A DNA stretch of 64,000 nucleotides from contig CM119264.1 in the NCBI GenBank assembly GCA_051294375.1, forward strand, positions 4,949,955-5,013,954, given 5' to 3'. Shown here in pieces: positions 1 through 16,008 of the stretch. The translations under genes were made by a program, and so were the position numbers. Positions within the stretch are counted from its first letter, which is position 1. Every line of letters begins with the position of its first letter. Source of the stretch: Paraspadella gotoi (Eukaryota; Chaetognatha). Below the pieces are notes generated by a model, which saw only the letters and a list, made by a program, of their open reading frames with translations, was not told the origin of the DNA and did no database searches.

Positions 1-3000
1 TTAAATTCGGTTATATATGTATGTTTTGATAGCTTTAAATTGAAAGAGGCTCGTCATGAAAACGGGGCGCTTGGATAGGAGAACTTGAAAAGCCCGCGTG
101 CAAGTTTTGATATTTTCAGTTTTTTTTAAGAAATAACAATTTTCCGACACCCCCGAAAATTAAATAGAATTTTGATATATTTAATCCTGTCATTCTAAAT
201 AAAATCGTCATGAAACTTTTTTAGATACTTAAATTCCACAAAGTCAAGAAAAATGACAAAATCAAATATTTTAAATAAAACGAGACGAGTTAGATTGGGT
301 AAAAAATCGAAAAATTAGGATGGTTTATCCTTTGGACTGCATTAGGATTTTGATTCAAAAAAATTTATCAGTACAGATTAAATATTTGTTTTTTGAATGA
401 ATAGTTTATATTATCTTTAGTAAGGGTGAAAGGAAATTTACGAGGTGGGGGCAGTAAATCTACGTCTAACATGGTAACGTCGAAATTGAGACATATTCTA
501 CTAAATCTGTGAGACAACGTTTTGGCTAAGTGCAATACAATATTTAAACTGGTTGTTCCCAACAGAGCTGTAATTACGTAAGATTTTCTCGGCTTAATTT
601 AGTTGATTTATATTTAGGTTTAGCTAAAAGACAACATAACTTCCAACCAAACGTCATTTTGTACAGCTCTATTCATTCAAAGAAGCAAACGAAACCTTTC
701 TATAAAATTTTTCCCATGTCTGTTTATTAAATATATCAGAGAAATAATTATTTTCTATACAGCAGCATCATATTCCACAGAAACTTTATAAAGACTGGTT
801 ATGATAAAAAAAAATACCCCCCAAAAAATAGTTTCCCTTTTTTTCCCTAATTTTCCATGAATTTACAAATCGATTGGAATTTTGAATTTGATGTGAAAAT
901 GTGTCGCAGTTAAGTTTTGATACCGAGTGAATCATGCTCTCGATAATCACGTCTTCATTGGAATAAGGCCTGAACATCTTACCTTCGACTGTGACTCTGA
1001 GTGTTTTAGTAAATTACTTAAAGAACTGAAACTTCCTGGAATACCAAGAAGCTGAAAATCGGGGAAATGGTTTAAAAAAATTTACTGTTGTACTGAAAAG
1101 AAATGGATATTTTTCATGTCCAAAAAGATTCAAAACACCATGAAATGGTCGGCTTTATTTTCCCAAAGCGGTCCATTTTTGATCCTTTATTATAGAATTT
1201 AATTCTTACCTTAATATTTAATATAAATATATTTATATAATATATATAAACATATATATATATATATATTTTTTTTTAAACTTGTAATCCTTAACCCTAA
1301 TCCTGAACTTTAATTTTTAACCCTAACCCCTAACCTTAAACCCTAATTCCTAATCCATAACCTAATCTTTAACCCTATTCACTAACCTAATCCTTATATT
1401 AAATCTCTAACTTAATCCTTAACCTTCTACCTAATTTTTAAAAAAAAAATTAACCTAACTCCAGTTTTAGGATGAAATGGGAAGTTCTGGACATTTACCT
1501 TAGCTTGAGCACTGTTATTTTTATGGATGTTTTGATTGGAAGAAGACTTTCCAGTTTCGTCATCGACAGAAATGGTTGGGGGAGCAAGCATCGTTCCACT
1601 ATGTTCGCCAGTGGGAGAATGGTTTCCGCCGTAAGTTTGACCTAATCAATATAAAAAAAAAAGGTTTTAACCAATTTCAACCAATTCGAACAAAGTAACA
1701 AAATTTTCAGTTTTAAAAACAGATTTGAAACTGTATTTTTCTTTTTTGATACTGACTAGCAGGTGGAGTCGATGTTCCAGAAATATTCTTGGCCCCGTAT
1801 GAATCGATCTGAGCAAGATCCGTTTGCGAACTGCTCCGACCCTGTCGTTAAAAAATATTTTTTCTAATGATTTATAAAGCCGGTAATTATCTATTAAAAA
1901 TTATAACGTAAGCTAAAAGCTGATTAAATCTTAAAGAAAGAAATTATACAAATTTATACAACTTGTAATAACAGTAATATAATTACTAATTATTAATCTA
2001 CTAACACCATAAATATACATTTATATTTACCTTTAAGTTTTTCGTTTCTACTTTTGAACTTTCCAGATTAGGAGCAGCTGAAAGAAAATTTAAATTTCTT
2101 TTTTTTTTTTGGAACATTGATAAATTTAATCTTGAAAGCAACTTAGTTCAATATTAGTCCTAGTTTAGCATCAATTGTTAAGTAAATCAACTCAAACAGT
2201 CATAAATTTTGCAGGAGAATCATCAAAATAAAATATGATTTATGATTCATTATCAAACTAAAATCATGAAAACAACTGTTATTTGATCCAAGATATCTAG
2301 CGAAGAAAAGCTATCATAAGCAGTATAGCGCGAACCACAGCAAACTTAAATTTGGAAAACCCAATCGAAAGTCTCATTGTAAAGAATGTTACTTGGTACC
2401 TTGAGGACCAAAACCTTTGGACTTCACGACCGTAAGAAAAAAACAAAAAAAAACAAATGGCAACATCTAATATAAACGGGACTGTGAGAGAGTCTTGATT
2501 GAAAGCTTGCAGGGACCTGCTATGTATTATCTTGTAAGAGTGATGGAGGCCTTAAACCACCAAAGCCTGTCCAAAGTCAGGGGCAAGATAGCTTATTTAT
2601 TAAATGAATGGATCATTTTTATATTGGTTGTACCAATTTCATAAAATTCAGCTCCTTGTATTTTGATGCTAGTGCGGAGTACAATAAGTATTCCCCGATC
2701 TAATACTTAAGGGAGTGGTCTTTTCATACAATTGAAACATTCTTTGAAATATTTTCCACTTCATTGATAGGGAAGCCAGGTACTCTGGGAGTGAATAAAC
2801 GAGACTGTGAGAGAGTCTTGATTGAAACCTTGCAGGGACCTGCTATGTCATTATCTTGTAAGAGTGATGGAGGCCTTAAACCACCAAAGCCTGTCCAAAG
2901 TCAGGGGCAAGATAGCTTATTTATTAAATGAATGATAATTTTTATGTTGGTTGTACCAATTTCATAAACAAATTAGGAGGAGAACTCAAGAGAAAAGCCC

Positions 3001-4920
3001 GGGAATCGAACCTCTGGTGGCGCAAGATGATCTTTAACAATAAAGAGGGGAACGGAACTTTCTCGATTTTCCTCATCCCCGAATTCCCAGGAAGTGTCGC
3101 TATCGAGACGAGATCGCTTGGGTAACATTCTTCAGACCGGATGCGGGGGAAACAAAAAAAATTGTTTGACCTTAAGACTTGAAAATCGAAAAGACAATAA
3201 ACATAGGACAAACAAAGCGCTACCTATTCAACTGCTCTTTAAAGGAATTACTACGAGGACGAGAGTTCTGTGTCTCGGCGTCGCACGAGCTATCGACTAT
3301 CAGCCGATGGGGGAAGAAAATGAAAAAAAGGAAACGTTACCAGTCCTTTATTGTCTTAAACCTTCAATGAGATATAATAACTACTGCTATCCTGCTCTTC
3401 ATATTATATAATTCCATAACTTATGCACAAGTTGTTATTGTGCGTATGTATTGTGTTCCTATTTTGACAAATAGACTGATTAATGAACAAATGTAGTTTT
3501 AAAATCCCCTTTAAAAGTTAGAGAGACTTCAAAGACAAACGCGCAAACTAAAAGTACTTATTCGCTACGTCTTCTTTCTTATTTTGTTAAATATCTGTGT
3601 TGAAAGTTAAACTTATACACTGATCACTGATCGGTTGATGACAGAAGAACTCACAACTGTCGCCCGCGTGGGAAGATTTCTTTCCGATTTCCGAGAGGGA
3701 TCGAATTCCTGGGAAACTTTGATGGTGCTTGGAACCGTGTTGGGAATTTTTCTTGTCATGTTGATGTCTGTGGCGCAGATTGACCAAATGCTCCCTCACC
3801 TGAAATAGGAAAGAGAAAAAATGAAATATTTTAGCAAGGACAAGGATCACTAGGGAAGCCCGGGGCTCAGTGACATGTCAGTGGCTTCGCTTCCTCATTG
3901 GTTGCCCTGAGATAATACTAATAACGTCTCGATTTACCAACTAAACCAGAAGTCGCAAGGATTTCACTCGAAACGCACTAATGGAATTGAGCGTTAGCTC
4001 TCTGAGTCATTGCCACGAGATTGACAGCATCGATATTACGCAAAGGACAATAGTTTTTTTCAAAAAGCAATAAGCTTAGGCGAAAATAAGAAACAATAAC
4101 ATTTAATCTCATTCTTTAATTTCCCTCCCTAGTCTCTTTTCTTCCTCTCACACAGGAGACAGAGCGATAGCAACAAAAATCTCAATTGCGTAATGCAGTA
4201 TATAAAAATTATTTTATCAATAGATAAAAACAAGTTCCCATTTTTTTTTTACAAACAATACTTAAATAAGTTGGCAATTAAAGAAGCTTCTAATTTTTTT
4301 TCACTCTTTCAATTTCCCCCTAACGGACATCCTGTTTATAGTCACAACAAGCCGCGAGAACTGACTTTCATCTTTTGTCCCTCCGTCAGATGGCTGTTGT
4401 GCGGTTGGCTGACGATGAGATCGGCGACGGCCTCCATAGAGGACGCGTCAGCATCGAGGAGGACGGAGTGATTCATCAAACAATTGCGCAACTCGAATAG
4501 CGAATGGAGCGACAGAGTGGCCACGTGGGGCTTTGACCAACGATCGCCTCCTTCCTCCACGTCTTCCTCAAATTTAACCCACCTGTTTGTGAGGATGGGG
4601 TGGATGGGTGGGGATTGAGCCCCGTTATCATTAATATTATTGTAATAATAATCTTTGTATTTATTAAAGTTTAATTTTGATTAAATCTGTATCCAGAAAT
4701 GTTGCTAAGCAAAGGGCGCCAACGTTTTAAATTTTTTTTTTTTTACTTTTTGACTCTGTTTTTAATAGTTTTTAAATAGATAAAAAAATTATTTGACAAT
4801 TAGTCGGACATGTTTCGACTCTTACATTGAGAGTCTTCATCAGCGTTTTATTTTGACAGGTTTTTCTCTGTAAACATTGAGTTAGTGAGAGAGAGAGAGA
4901 AAAAAATGGGGAGAGAGAGT

Positions 4921-4979
<59 letters not shown>

Positions 4980-6804
4980 TTTCCAACAAAGAATTGAAAA
5001 AGGACAGTGTTCAGATGTGAGGTGAAGGTAAGAACAGGGACTCGTAAAAAAGATCTTCTCTCAGAATATTTTCACGTCCTTGGTAAGTAAAAAAAAATTT
5101 TAGAATATTGTCATTAATAATAATTATTAAAAAGTTAGATTCATTGTTTATCGGAAACCTCATAAATTTTAAATAAATTCTCTTACATAATTTATATAAT
5201 ATATATTTCTAAAAATGTATATTGACAATATTATTGTATAAGATATTCACACTACCCTTTATGCCACGCTACCTGGCGGTCTCTTTCCACTGAACTTCTC
5301 CGTCCATGTCGGTTCTCAACTCGTCCATCTCAGAGAAGAGTTGATGAGGATGATGTTCCTCATCCTCGTCTCCTCCGAGGATGAACTGCACTCGCTGCGA
5401 CGGCGTCACTTCAACTACGCCGGCGCCGCTGGCGCCGCCGTCCATGGCGGGCCGCGAAGTTGCCCGTTTGTGGTGACTGATGGAGAGGAAATCGAACAAA
5501 AGGTCAAGTTTATTTGAACACTGAGCTTAGAATTTATTTTTTTCGTAGTTAATGAAATTCAAATATTTTAAAATTAATGGTCACAAGTTAAAATTGGTTA
5601 GAGCGAAAGAGTTATTTTTTTTAGCAAATAGGGTCATATTTTCTGGAGGGTTTATCGAAAGCGTAAGTCGCCCATGATCATGCACATCCAGACAAATAGT
5701 TAATGAAGATTGAATGATCTTGTTAGTGCAAGTAGATGCACATAAAACTAATTTTAACAACCCATAAAATAAATCGGCAAACTTAATAAAATTAAAAATA
5801 AGACTCACTCATTTCTTTAAAATTACAAAAAAGTAAAGAAAAAGAATTTTTAGATTAAAAAAAAACAAACGACAAATTAAAAAAAACAAAAAAAACAAGA
5901 ACGGTAATTCAAATGTGTTGCGCTCATGACTGTCTATCATATGTATTTCTTAATGATATGACGTAACATGATATGACGTGATAAGACATGACCTGACTTC
6001 AATAACTTTCTTTGCCTATTTATAACATGCATTGCATTGGAATCGTCTTTTGTTTTTTATAGTTTTAGAATTTCCTGAGGGCGGCGCTAGTAATAATTTG
6101 AGGATTTTCCCTTCTTAACAAATGAACATTGAGCAACCAACTATATGCAAGTTATGAGCATTTTTAATATAAGTGGGAAAGACTGACGGACAGACATACC
6201 GACGGACCGACCGAAAAGTAACTTATAGAGTTGCTCCACGAGTACTCGCGGCGCAACTAATAAGAAAAGGGAAAGCGAACCGATGCTTGTGATGAGCTCT
6301 GTGATGAGTGGGACGATGGCTCGGCGTGCTGTTCCCAGCTCCGGATGATCCATGATGACCTTCCGAATCTGATTTTCCGCTCGATGGGACTTGAAACCCA
6401 ATGTAAACCGCAGCAGCTCGGTGGCCTTTATAGTCATCCTCGCTGGGGAAAAATAAACAGGGAGAGAGCATTAAAATAATTTACAAAACGATGGTTCATT
6501 TAAGTTGGTTGTGGTATATTTCTCGCAAAAAAAAACTGCTCTAATGTTACGTGCTCATCTTTTCTTCTTTTTTTTCGCTTCTTTTATACAATTACTTATA
6601 ATGTTTTTTTGTCATTTTTTATGATTTTAAATATTCTGCTAAGTATATCGAAGTCAGAATCGGATTAAAGCAGCGATAAAACACCGCTTTTGTTACTAAC
6701 AAAATTTAAAAAAATATTTAACCACCCCTGACTAATTACAACCTGTACGCCAAGCCGGTATCCACGGCGAGTCCAACGTCTTTTACGGGCGATTCGTCGT
6801 CCAT
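1..6804 (-). CDS. SLC4-family bicarbonate transporter (NBC/NDCBE-like), N-terminal cytoplasmic part, truncated by window edge
   Basis: Membrane transporter moving bicarbonate with Na+ or Cl-; only the N-terminal cytoplasmic (band 3 cytoplasmic) region is seen here. Exons in transcript order: 6,804-6,743 (ATG, 20 codons), 6,442-6,281, 5,476-5,273, 4,582-4,366, 3,799-3,655, 2,077-2,031, 1,841-1,757, 1,641-1,499. All have AG/GT borders and keep phase across every junction. Family hallmarks are [14 protein letters not shown], then [17 protein letters not shown] and LFSEMDEL, then [19 protein letters not shown] followed by [13 protein letters not shown], and RSLSEIGKK. The last three small exons are Ser/Thr/Gln-rich, like the variable, often alternatively spliced segment of SLC4A4/7/8/10. 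The membrane domain should lie to the left, outside the window. A further exon ending at a GTAAGA donor near 979-1,020 is possible but not phased. The motifs fit Na+-coupled members better than AE1-3; the exact subtype is not resolvable. Confidence 0.9.
1279..1436. repeat. Degenerate telomere-like repeat (CCCTAA-type)
   Basis: About 150 bp of variants of TAACCC / CCTAA / CTTAACCCTAA, lying in an intron of the SLC4 gene. The units vary and include perfect AACCCTAACCCCTAA stretches, so this is an old interstitial telomere-like tract rather than a chromosome end. Confidence 0.7.
2475..2960 (+). repeat. Dispersed repeat family A, two copies in tandem (2,475-2,640 partial; 2,700-2,960)
   Basis: The core runs from GGGAAGCCAGGTACTCTGGG through ACTGTGAGAGAGTCTTGATT to TTGGTTGTACCAATTTCATA. 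Near-identical copies occur at 48,905-49,165, 50,365-50,622 and, inverted, at 55,190-55,450; a diverged copy is at 25,795-26,080. It is about 260 bp with no coding capacity, so probably a SINE or MITE. Both copies sit in an SLC4 intron. Confidence 0.85.
4805..4845 (-). ncRNA. Hammerhead-ribozyme-like core (copy 1)
   Basis: On the minus strand the order is CTGATGA, a 5-bp stem II arm GACTC, a 9-nt loop, the matching arm GAGTC, GAAA, then a tiny stem III ending in GTC. This is the canonical hammerhead core order (CUGANGA, stem II, GAAA, NUH). Stem I is weak (2 bp beyond the core), as in dimeric hammerheads reported from Penelope-like elements. The same core recurs at 19,113-19,155. Confidence 0.6.
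4888..4980. repeat. (AG)n microsatellite
   Basis: About 90 bp of near-pure GA dinucleotides, in an intron of the SLC4 gene. Confidence 0.95.
5897..6262 (+). repeat. Dispersed repeat family B, full-length copy
   Basis: About 365 bp, from AACAAGAACGGTAATTCAAA to a 3' end made of GACGGACCGACCGAAAAGT followed by CTCGCGGCGCAAC. A second full copy is at 9,308-9,662. 3' parts lie at 23,210-23,325, 32,738-32,780 and 53,505-53,595. Here the 3' end stops about 18 bp from the splice donor of SLC4 exon 2 (6,281). Likely a non-autonomous transposon. Confidence 0.8.
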
Positions 6805-7249
6805 CTTGTTTTTATTTTAGATTAAAACTCTTTCTTCATTTGTTCATCTTTTGCAAATAGTAACCAAGCGAAGTGACAATCTGAAAACGAATAAAGTATA
6901 ACGAATAAATATTTTTCTTCGTTCTGTGATTTTAGATTTGCACTCCGTAGTCCCAGCAGGCATTCAAAAAAACAACAAAACATTTGACTTAAAGATTTAT
7001 ATATTTTTTTTTACAAAATAGAAAAACCAGCGTAGATCGGTATTGATTCCAGATGCGATGAAATGGCAGATGAACGCGCCATAAATATTTTCACCTTTAA
7101 TACAAATATTTACATTTAAAAACTCTGCCTTTAGTTTTCCTTGATTAAAAACAAAGGCTCCAAACGTGCTTGGCTTATGACGTAATTTTATCAAAAAAAT
7201 ATTTGTACTCGAATTAGAAAAGAACTGTTTTGCAATTCCTTCTTTTCCT

Positions 7250-7385
7250 CTTTCAGTGCGAATTCCACAGACTGGAATTGGAAAATATGATCGATCGTCC
7301 GTCCAGCGCACCGACCAAAAAGCAAGGACCAAATTTCAAGAAGAACATGATTACGCATGCTGTAGTTACGCCGGGCTTGCAACAC
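7250..7385 (+). CDS. Candidate isolated exon (unrecognised)
   Basis: A good acceptor (pyrimidine tract plus CAG, about 7,247-7,256) is followed on the plus strand by an open stretch reading CEFHRLELENMIDRPSSAPT then KKQGPNFKK. It looks protein-like (charged, low bias) but has no partner exons, and it runs into a (CT)n tract at 7,389. It could equally be chance open sequence between repeats. Confidence 0.2.
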
Positions 7386-7388
7386 ACA

Positions 7389-7429
<41 letters not shown>

Positions 7430-7442
7430 CCTCTCTCTCTCT
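7389..7442. repeat. (CT)n microsatellite
   Basis: About 54 bp of CT dinucleotides with two interruptions. Confidence 0.9.
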
Positions 7443-7449
7443 TTCTATA

Positions 7450-10400
7450 AATCCCGAAGTGTATTTTTATTAGAAGTAAATATAATATAAATATAACTTC
7501 TTATTATGAAAATATAATTTCAAAGCAATTGTTCATTTTGTTTCTTTTCAAAACGCACATTCGTTGTAAAAGAAGAATCACAATTCAATCCAGAAAATAT
7601 CCATTTCCCGATAGGAATAAATCGTTTAAATATGCAAAGCTCATAAACAACAGAGCCTAAAAGATTAATCGATCCAGAAGTTTTTAAATTTGAATTTTGT
7701 AATTACTTTTTTTAAAGACTAGCGTTTACGTTTAGTCAATAGTCAGCACAGGATGTAAAATCTTAAGAAACAAACCCGCGGAAAAAACGGGAACGGATCC
7801 CAGGGTTTCGTTCCAACGATCGAACATGGAAGATCGGGAACCGGATTTTCGACGAACTTAGGGAACGAGAAGTAGAACCTTAGTCTCTCTTCAAGATCAT
7901 TAGGAGTATGAAAATTAAATAAGTAATAAATCGAAAATCGATTAGTATTATATCTTAGAGGTCATGGCGATTACGTAATAGTACGACGTCCTTGCGGCAC
8001 TGACGTTAAAAATGTAACAACCATCGGTTTTCAATATGACGAAAACAAACGGTTAATCATCGCATTTTAAACGTCCGGAAAAAAAAAAATTAAAAAGGAG
8101 AAAAACGAATGAAAAAATCCGGGAATTTTTTTCGAGAAGAAGAAGAAGAAACGTTATCATTCAATCTCTCAATGCGTAAAAGAAAGAAATTTTTTTTCTT
8201 TTTGTTCTTCTTTCTTCGGACGAACGAACGAACAAAAACGAACGTTCGTAATAACAACGTCCGAAGCATCGGATGAAAATCCGCGGCATCGGCAGCGGCG
8301 TCGGGAGCGGCGTCGGGAGCGGCATCGGCAGCGGCGTCGGCGCGAGGCGAGTAAGACTCGAAAGCGGATAGAAAGATAGTAAAAAGAGGAAAAAAAAAGA
8401 ATGAAAGGCAAAGAATAAAACGAGTATTTGAAAATTTTGAAATCGTTGAAATCGAAAACGAGCGTGCACGTTTTCAAGGACGTCCGGCGAGAAGCAACCA
8501 CCCTAAAAAATCTATGGCTGCCGTCCCTTTTTACGTTTGCCGCCCATCCCCCCTTTTAAAAAAAAAATTATTAGCCCCCCCCCCACTTTTCGCTCTTCTT
8601 GCAGTGAAATAAGTCAAGGAATTTTTTAACGTCATTTCGATAGGCAGCAACGGGGATTGAACTCGAATCAGGACCCATCACGTGCTCATCGGCGTTTTAA
8701 CGACAACGACCTTTTATTTCACCTTTTATTTCACCACCTCAAATTCTAAAATTGTTTTCCTTTTGTTTTTTTTTCAATTTTTTCCCCGTCTATTTAACTT
8801 GTCTTTCCTACTCGGAAGATTTGTCTCTTACTTTCTCTACTATGAGCAATTTCCCTTTACTTTCTATAGAAATTTGCTTTAACATTTTCATGATTTTCAT
8901 TTCTTAATTTAATACTTTGGATTATTACTTTGTTTCTATATTTTACGTGCTTTCATTCTTCGACTTTCAAATTTTAGATCTTTATTCTTTATATTTGACA
9001 ATATCAATCTTCGCTCTTTGTATTTGTTTTCGTTATTTTTTATTCTTAAACTTAGTCTATTTATTTTTACTTAAAACTTTATTCATCAGCCTGAGCTTAG
9101 CTTTCTTTACAAAACGCCCTTTTCCTGGAGAATCCGGGAAAAGCTTTTTAAGTTTTTCCTATTTCTCACATTAAATTTATTAAATTTAAATCGTAATAAA
9201 AATGATAGAAACAACATCTTTATTTCAAAATTAAATTTTAGGAAAAAAATAGAAAATAGAGAATAACAAAGGGCTGTGAGGAGTGAGTAAAGAAAAATAT
9301 AAGAAAGAACAAGAATGGTAATTCAAATGTGTTGCGCCGCAGGACTGCCTTATCACATGTATTTCTCATGACATGACATTACGTGATATGACATCAAGTT
9401 ATATAACATGACTACAATAACTTTCTTAGCCCGTGTATTTATGACATGCACTGCATCAAAATTCCGTCTTTTAATCTATTTTAGTTTTAGGATTTCCTAC
9501 GGCCGCGCTTGCAGTCCCTTAGATTTGAGGTTTTTTTCTGACTTAACAAAAGAGCAACCAACTATAAGAAAATTATATGCATTTTTAATGTAAGTGGGAC
9601 AGACTGACGGACCGACCGAAAGACCGACCGAAAAGTGACTTAAAGAGAACACGCGGCGTAAGAAAGAAAGTCGGAAAAAAAAAGAATGAGGAGGAAAAAA
9701 AATATCATATTTGAAAATAGAAAGAAATAAAAAGTGAGAAACATGAAAGGATAGAAAAAAGAAAGCCTCTTTGTTTGAAAATTTCAAATATTCTTATCTA
9801 TACTGGTATATAAACCTTACAATCAAAATCACTTTTAGGCAGATCGAATCATCGTTATACTTGTAGCGATACAAAAATATAGCTATTCAATACAACAAGT
9901 CCATTTTGCGTTTAAGCCACTTCAATTACTCCACAATAATCACCGGCGTAAATTTTTAAAACAAAATTTTTGGAGGTGTTATTTATCTTTCAATAAATCA
10001 ATTGTGCGATCCTTTTGAAAGAAAAGTACGCAAATTTTGAACCCGCGGCTATTTTTAAAAAAATTACTTGAAAAAAAAGTCAGCTGCATAGCAAAAATAA
10101 TAGTGCGTATAACCATTAACCATAACAATCTCTTAATCCTTTTATCGATTAAAACTGACAACTACAGCCCTCTTATCTCAAGGCGAGGGTTAGTTTCGTC
10201 CAGAGCAAGGTCAACGACACTCAGAAATTTCCAATTACCTGTTGCAACGAGCCACCATTTTCTGCACTCGCGGCCATTCCTCGGAATTTCCTTTAGCGTG
10301 TTAGGGCGACTCTCTCTCCACACGCAGCGAAAAAGAGAGAGAGAGAGAGAGCGCTTCACCCTATTTCCCCCAAAAAACCACGCAGTAATCGCACGAAGAC

Positions 10401-10950
10401 GAAAAACAAATTAACAAAAGTATAAAAAAAATAACCATGGAAGGGCAAAAGCTTCATTACGTTGTCGAGAATATGGAGAAGGAAGAGTACAATGAGGAAG
10501 AGGCGGCATGATGCAATGACGTCAATACTGCTATGTGAAGTGGACGATTCCAATGCTCAGAAAAGGAGTTTCTTCTGTTTAAAGCACAAAAGTTTTTAAC
10601 GCGTCCGTACTTCGGGCGTTGTACTAAGAAAAAGATTGGGGAATCGTAAACGAGTGAGAGAAATCTTGAGCGAGTTAGAGTGTAGGACGGAAAATCGATA
10701 TTTCTATTTAGATCTTTAACCTAAGGCGAAGTTGGATAAGTTTTAGTTTCCCAGGAAAAAGAACGTATGTATTACTCTATTAGTATATTTAGCAATATTT
10801 TATAAGTAACTAGGTAGTTTATAAAAAAGTTTTCTTTTCCCTAATTCTGCCATGAACTTTTAAAAAAAATTAATAACAAAGTAAATCTTCAATTTTATTT
10901 CGTTCGATAAAATTGAAATAAATTTAAAAAAAAACAACAACAAAAAAGTT
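7450..10950. other. Intergenic stretch without a recognised gene
   Basis: Between the SLC4 5' end and the tropomyosin 3' end. It holds family-B repeat (9,308-9,662), a GCGGCGTCGGGAGCGGCGTC-type GC-rich tandem patch (8,280-8,350) and AT-rich sequence. A TTTATT near 10,895 (AATAAA on the minus strand) is about 150 bp past the tropomyosin stop and may be its poly(A) signal. No exon with both good splice sites and protein-like composition was found. Confidence 0.5.
9308..9662 (+). repeat. Dispersed repeat family B, second full-length copy
   Basis: Aligns over its length to 5,897-6,262 with many substitutions and small indels. It ends in ACCGACCGAAAAGTGACTT and GCGGCGTAA. Confidence 0.8.
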
Positions 10951-11044
10951 GGACAATTTTTTTGGCGACGTAGCTTTTTCCTCTTTTTTTTTTGATGGAC
11001 TAAAGCGACGGATATATAACCGGATTGATAATAAAGTAACCGGA

Positions 11045-14045
<3,001 letters not shown>

Positions 14046-14224
14046 TTTGTCGGTTGGGTGTTGACGGGTTTAAGAAGAAAATCTGGAAGAAAAAAATTAT
14101 GATATAAATGAATCACCTTTGAAAACTTTTAAATTAACCAGTCAATTTGCCTTGGAATGTTAATTAGAGTGGGTAGCAACGATCCAATCAAAACATGACC
14201 CAATCTGTCTACTTGTGGTCTAAC

Positions 14225-14440
14225 TATATTTTATATATGACCTTATGGTGGACTAAAATCCACCAACCGTTCATCAAGGAGGAGGAAGGTCATTCACCTC
14301 CAAAATTTAAACGGTCCGGGGTTCTAACCCGGTGATCGCCTCGCAGTTATGAGGGACGGGGCGCTTAACCCACCTGTAACACGGTGTTACAGCCTGATCC
14401 GAAGCTCAGGGACTGCTTATATTGAACGGTTCTGTCACTA
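14225..14440 (+). mobile_element. SINE-like element, family 2 (possibly tRNA-derived)
   Basis: It contains GGGGTTCTAACCCGG, resembling an RNA polymerase III B box, then GAGGGACGGGGCGCTTAACC and CTGTAACACGGTGTTACAGC. A second copy in the same orientation is at 22,985-23,140. An A box could not be defined with certainty. Confidence 0.6.
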
Positions 14441-14689
14441 TATCGTTTGAAATTTTGATTTTAGAATTAATATTTGATACTTTTGTTTTTCACAATTTAC
14501 ACTTTTTTTTCCAATCAAGCTACATATTTCACGATCCACCATACACCTATTAGGGAAAAATCATCTCTTTTTTTTTTAAATATTTTTCTTCTTATTTTTT
14601 CCTTCTCCACTTTATTATTTTTTCTTTGGTGTTAGCGTTATTTCTTTTTTCATTTCTTTATTTCTATCTTTTTTTTTCTCCTTGCCCTT

Positions 14690-15075
14690 CAGAGGAATCA
14701 AACTCAAAAAACGACTCGAGTAAAATCCGCCGGAATCGGAATGGAACTCTCTTATTGGTGGAGAGACAAATGGCACTAGCCAATGAGCAGATGGGCTTCC
14801 CTTATCTCCGATCCGATGGGACTGTATAAATTGGAACCAATTTTGTATTGATTCATTCTGCCTGGAAATTGACACCGTCTTGTTATTGTCTATTTTCTGA
14901 GAATACAATTTCACCTTGATTTCATATCGAAATCCCTGTCCACTTACTTAAATGTGGTGACAAAAGTGAATTCAACTCACCACGTCTCCACCAAGAAGAG
15001 CCAAGCCTTACACCACCGGAACCACGCCGCCTTTCAAGAAGATGGACAACACCTCCGCCCCAACCGTCCCTCCGA
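14690..15075 (+). mobile_element. Possible 5' LTR and leader of an LTR retrotransposon (fragment)
   Basis: A non-coding block with a TATA-like CTGTATAAATTGG (14,821) is followed by TGGTGACAAAAGTGAATTC (14,956), which resembles the junction of an LTR with a primer-binding site. A Pro/Thr-rich start (MDNTSAPTVPPTWKKK, from about 15,040) then stops after a few codons. No gag or pol domain and no second LTR were seen, so this is an inference from layout only. Confidence 0.3.
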
Positions 15076-15872
15076 CTTGGAAAAAAAAAACTTTAGGTAC
15101 CTGCACTTGTTAAAGATAAACTCTTTCTAATAAAGACAAACAATGAACTTTTTTTCCTAATTACTTCACACTAAACTTTCTTAATTTTTCCATTTTTAAC
15201 AAATCCTTTCGCCCAAAACATTGTGAATATTCATGAGAGTCTGGCGACTCAAGTTGACCTTCGGTCATCAAGATAACCTCAGTCACAAAGAATCCTTTTC
15301 ACCGAACTACCGTGAGGCCTCGAGCAGATTTTAGTTTAAGACTCATGAAGAAGAGTTTTTTTTTTATTGAAAAGACGGAGTCGAACCAATTTGAAAAGGA
15401 TTTCTTGATTTCTTTTTCTTTCTATTTGCGTTTGAAGGAGAGAGAGAGAGAGAGGAGAGAGAGAGACATAAGATTTTTAATCAATTTTGTTCGGCTTGGA
15501 TTAGAACCGCCTTTTCGCCGGCCATACTAACTGCCTGATACTATGAGTGATAGTAATCCGGTCACGGTACGCCGTCGAAATTCTCGACAAGGATCACAAA
15601 GACAAGTTCAACCCTAACAATGCAATAACGAAATTTAACGACATTCGGAAAATGACGCCTGTCGGCAAATAATGCCATTCGAGTTAAATGACACGGCCCC
15701 CTATAGGTTCTAGCGCCTTTCCAAAAAGAAATTACTACTCATTACTTATTCAGGACGAATAAAGAAAAAACCGGATGAACGAGAAACAGAAAAGAGAAAA
15801 GAGAATAAAGGAATAAAGGAAAAGTTGAGAGGGGAAGGTGAAGGTATCAATCGGATGACGAGGGTCTTAACA

Positions 15873-16008
<136 letters not shown>

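Noticed and set aside
368-562. Minus-strand frame as a further SLC4 exon
   Set aside because: No resemblance to the next SLC4 segment and no convincing splice sites.
2985-3030. tRNA gene suggested by a GGTTCGATTCC-like B box on the minus strand
   Set aside because: No cloverleaf or A box at the right distance; at most a SINE remnant.
3940-4025. tRNA-like sequence on the minus strand (TGACTCAGAGAGCTAACGCT)
   Set aside because: D-arm-like start but no acceptor stem pairing and a poor T arm; possible SINE piece only.
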